Shown: positions 63,008 through 64,000 of the stretch, in pieces
How positions within the stretch are numbered: the first letter of the stretch is position 1
How the letters are laid out: every line of letters starts with the position of its first letter
The notes under the pieces: generated by a model
Seen by the model: the letters and a program-made list of their open reading frames with translations, nothing else
Database searches by the model: none
Told to the model about the DNA's origin: nothing
Origin: Novosphingobium sp. SG919
GTDB lineage: Bacteria > Pseudomonadota > Alphaproteobacteria > Sphingomonadales > Sphingomonadaceae
Assembly: GCF_012932495.1 (NCBI RefSeq)
Contig: NZ_JABCNG010000001.1
Coordinates: forward strand, 2,170,001 to 2,234,000
Reading direction: 5' to 3'
DNA length: 64,000 bases
Made by a program: the position numbers and the translations under genes

Positions 63008-64000
63008 TCAGGCCAGTACGGGCTGGTGCCCGCCGTTTTCGGCCAGGGCTTCCTCGCGATAGAGGCCCAGCGCGCGCATCACGGGCAAGTCGTTGAACGT
63101 GAACAGGCAAGCGTCCTCACGGTCGGAAGCATTGGCATGTTCGTGCCAGGCCCAGGCCGGCACCACGAAAATGTCGCGCTCCTGCCAATCGAAGCGCTGG
63201 CCGTTGATGATCGACCAGCCGCGGCCCTTGGCGCATTGGTAGACGAAGCTGCCGGTCTGGCGGTGCGCCTTGGTCCGCTCGCCGGGGCGCAGCATCTGCA
63301 TCGAAGCGCCGATCGTCGGCATCACCGGGCCGCCGGTATGGGGGTTGACGTATTCCATCATCACCCCGTCATAGGGTGAACCGTCGGTCACCCGCGCATA
63401 GTTCGAGAGGGCCTCGTAGGTCGGCGCCCATTCGTATTTCAGCAGCGGCGAATAGGCCTTGGACCAGGCCATGCCCGCCGGGCGCAGGCCGGTGCCGGCC
63501 CAGGTGGCGGTAGAATCATCGACCGGGTGCGAGACGGCCTGCTGCAAGTCCGGATGGACTTCGTAGAAATTGGCTTCCAGCGCGTTCATCAGCGGAATGT
63601 CGAGCCCGTCCTGCCAGATGCACGCGGTGCCGTCCTCGGCCACCCCATGTTCGTGCCAGGTGCCGTTGGGCGTGAGCACGAAGTCATTGGCACCCAGCGT
63701 CATCTTGTGCCCGTCCACATTGGTGAACGCGCCCTTGCCCTCCATGATGAAGCGCAGCGCCGAGGCCGAATGGCGGTGGCTCGAAGCCAGTTCGCCCGGC
63801 CCCATTACCTGTAGACCGGAATAGAGCCAGCCGACCGCCGCCACCACATCGGCCCGCCCCGGATTTTCCAGATAGACCACCCGCCGCCCGGCTTGCTCGG
63901 GTGTGACAAGGTCGAGAGCGCGCATCACGTCGTCACGCAATTCACGATAGCGCCAGATATAGGGGATTGAGGTCGAGACCGGCTGCCACGGCTCGATCTT
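63008..64000 (-). CDS. gentisate 1,2-dioxygenase (5' end beyond window)
   Basis: Bicupin, Fe(II)-dependent extradiol-type dioxygenase; about 330 residues lie in the window and the frame stays open to its edge (KIEPWQPVSTSIPYIWRYRE before the first internal start). The first cupin holds SHRHSASALRFIMEGKG, typical His ligands; the second is KAHRQTGSFVYQCAKG and WAWHEHA. It opens gentisate to maleylpyruvate. Only about 15 residues seem to be missing relative to the usual 345. It feeds the FAH-family hydrolase downstream, and gentisate could come from the salicylyl-CoA-type cluster at 28-31 kb. Confidence 0.92.
   Translation of the reverse strand, partial: KIEPWQPVSTSIPYIWRYRELRDDVMRALDLVTPEQAGRRVVYLENPGRADVVAAVGWLYSGLQVMGPGELASSHRHSASALRFIMEGKGAFTNVDGHKMTLGANDFVLTPNGTWHEHGVAEDGTACIWQDGLDIPLMNALEANFYEVHPDLQQAVSHPVDDSTATWAGTGLRPAGMAWSKAYSPLLKYEWAPTYEALSNYARVTDGSPYDGVMMEYVNPHTGGPVMPTIGASMQMLRPGERTKAHRQTGSFVYQCAKGRGWSIINGQRFDWQERDIFVVPAWAWHEHANASDREDACLFTFNDLPVMRALGLYREEALAENGGHQPVLA

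Overview
The window is GC-rich, densely packed DNA from the accessory, catabolic part of an alphaproteobacterial chromosome or large plasmid. The mix of ben/cat/pca genes, several TonB-dependent receptors, LysR-type regulators, Tat-signalled oxidoreductases, glycoside hydrolases and a gentisate module suggests a sphingomonad such as Novosphingobium, Sphingobium or Sphingomonas. That assignment rests on gene style only; there is no rRNA or other marker gene here.

Layout. (1) 1-9542, minus strand: one tightly coupled operon, catB-catC-catA-benABCD-pcaIJFD. It encodes the whole route from benzoate through catechol and 3-oxoadipate to succinyl-CoA and acetyl-CoA. A divergent catR/benM-type LysR gene has an ATAC-N7-GTAT box in the shared promoter region. 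(2) 10.7-14.1 kb: an OmpW-type porin, a UPF0178 protein and an exported GH35 beta-galactosidase. (3) 14.7-18.2 kb: an NAD salvage unit of nrtR, diverging from a NadM-Nudix fusion and nadV, followed by a frameshifted deoxyribosyltransferase-like remnant. (4) 18.3-23.3 kb: a LysR gene diverging from an SDR / F420-type reductase / SnoaL / Old Yellow Enzyme operon. Its 3' end decays into a chloroperoxidase-like fragment and an IS3-family transposase relic. (5) 23.3-31.2 kb: a cyclase-iorA-iorB operon, a MarR regulator, a salicylyl-CoA/2-aminobenzoyl-CoA monooxygenase-reductase fusion and a thioesterase. Near-identical palindromes flank the MarR gene. The genes fit a CoA-dependent route for an aryl-glyoxylate such as isatinate that needs no CoA ligase. 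(6) 31.2-42.7 kb: a large LuxR (LAL) regulator, a LysR gene, an M14 peptidase, hydantoinase A/B, an NCS1 transporter and a SnoaL protein. (7) 42.7-48.1 kb: TonB receptor, Gdh subunit 3, GMC oxidoreductase and TIM-barrel enzyme, which looks like a periplasmic 3-keto-glycoside system. (8) 48.46 kb: a degenerate Leu-tRNA-like sequence. (9) 49.0-56.8 kb, minus strand: DUF3311 + solute symporter, a DapA-family enzyme, a three-subunit flavin dehydrogenase (HcnABC/hydroxyproline dehydrogenase type), a VOC protein, RidA and an upstream LysR gene. (10) 56.8-61.7 kb: TonB receptor plus GH3 beta-glucosidase. (11) 62.0-64.0 kb: FAH-family hydrolase and gentisate 1,2-dioxygenase, the latter running off the window.

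Together the region takes up plant-derived glycosides and aromatics, removes sugars and funnels the aromatics into the 3-oxoadipate, gentisate and probably 2-aminobenzoyl-CoA routes. The least described part is region 5. Regions 6, 7 and 9 are also combinations whose substrates cannot be read from sequence alone.
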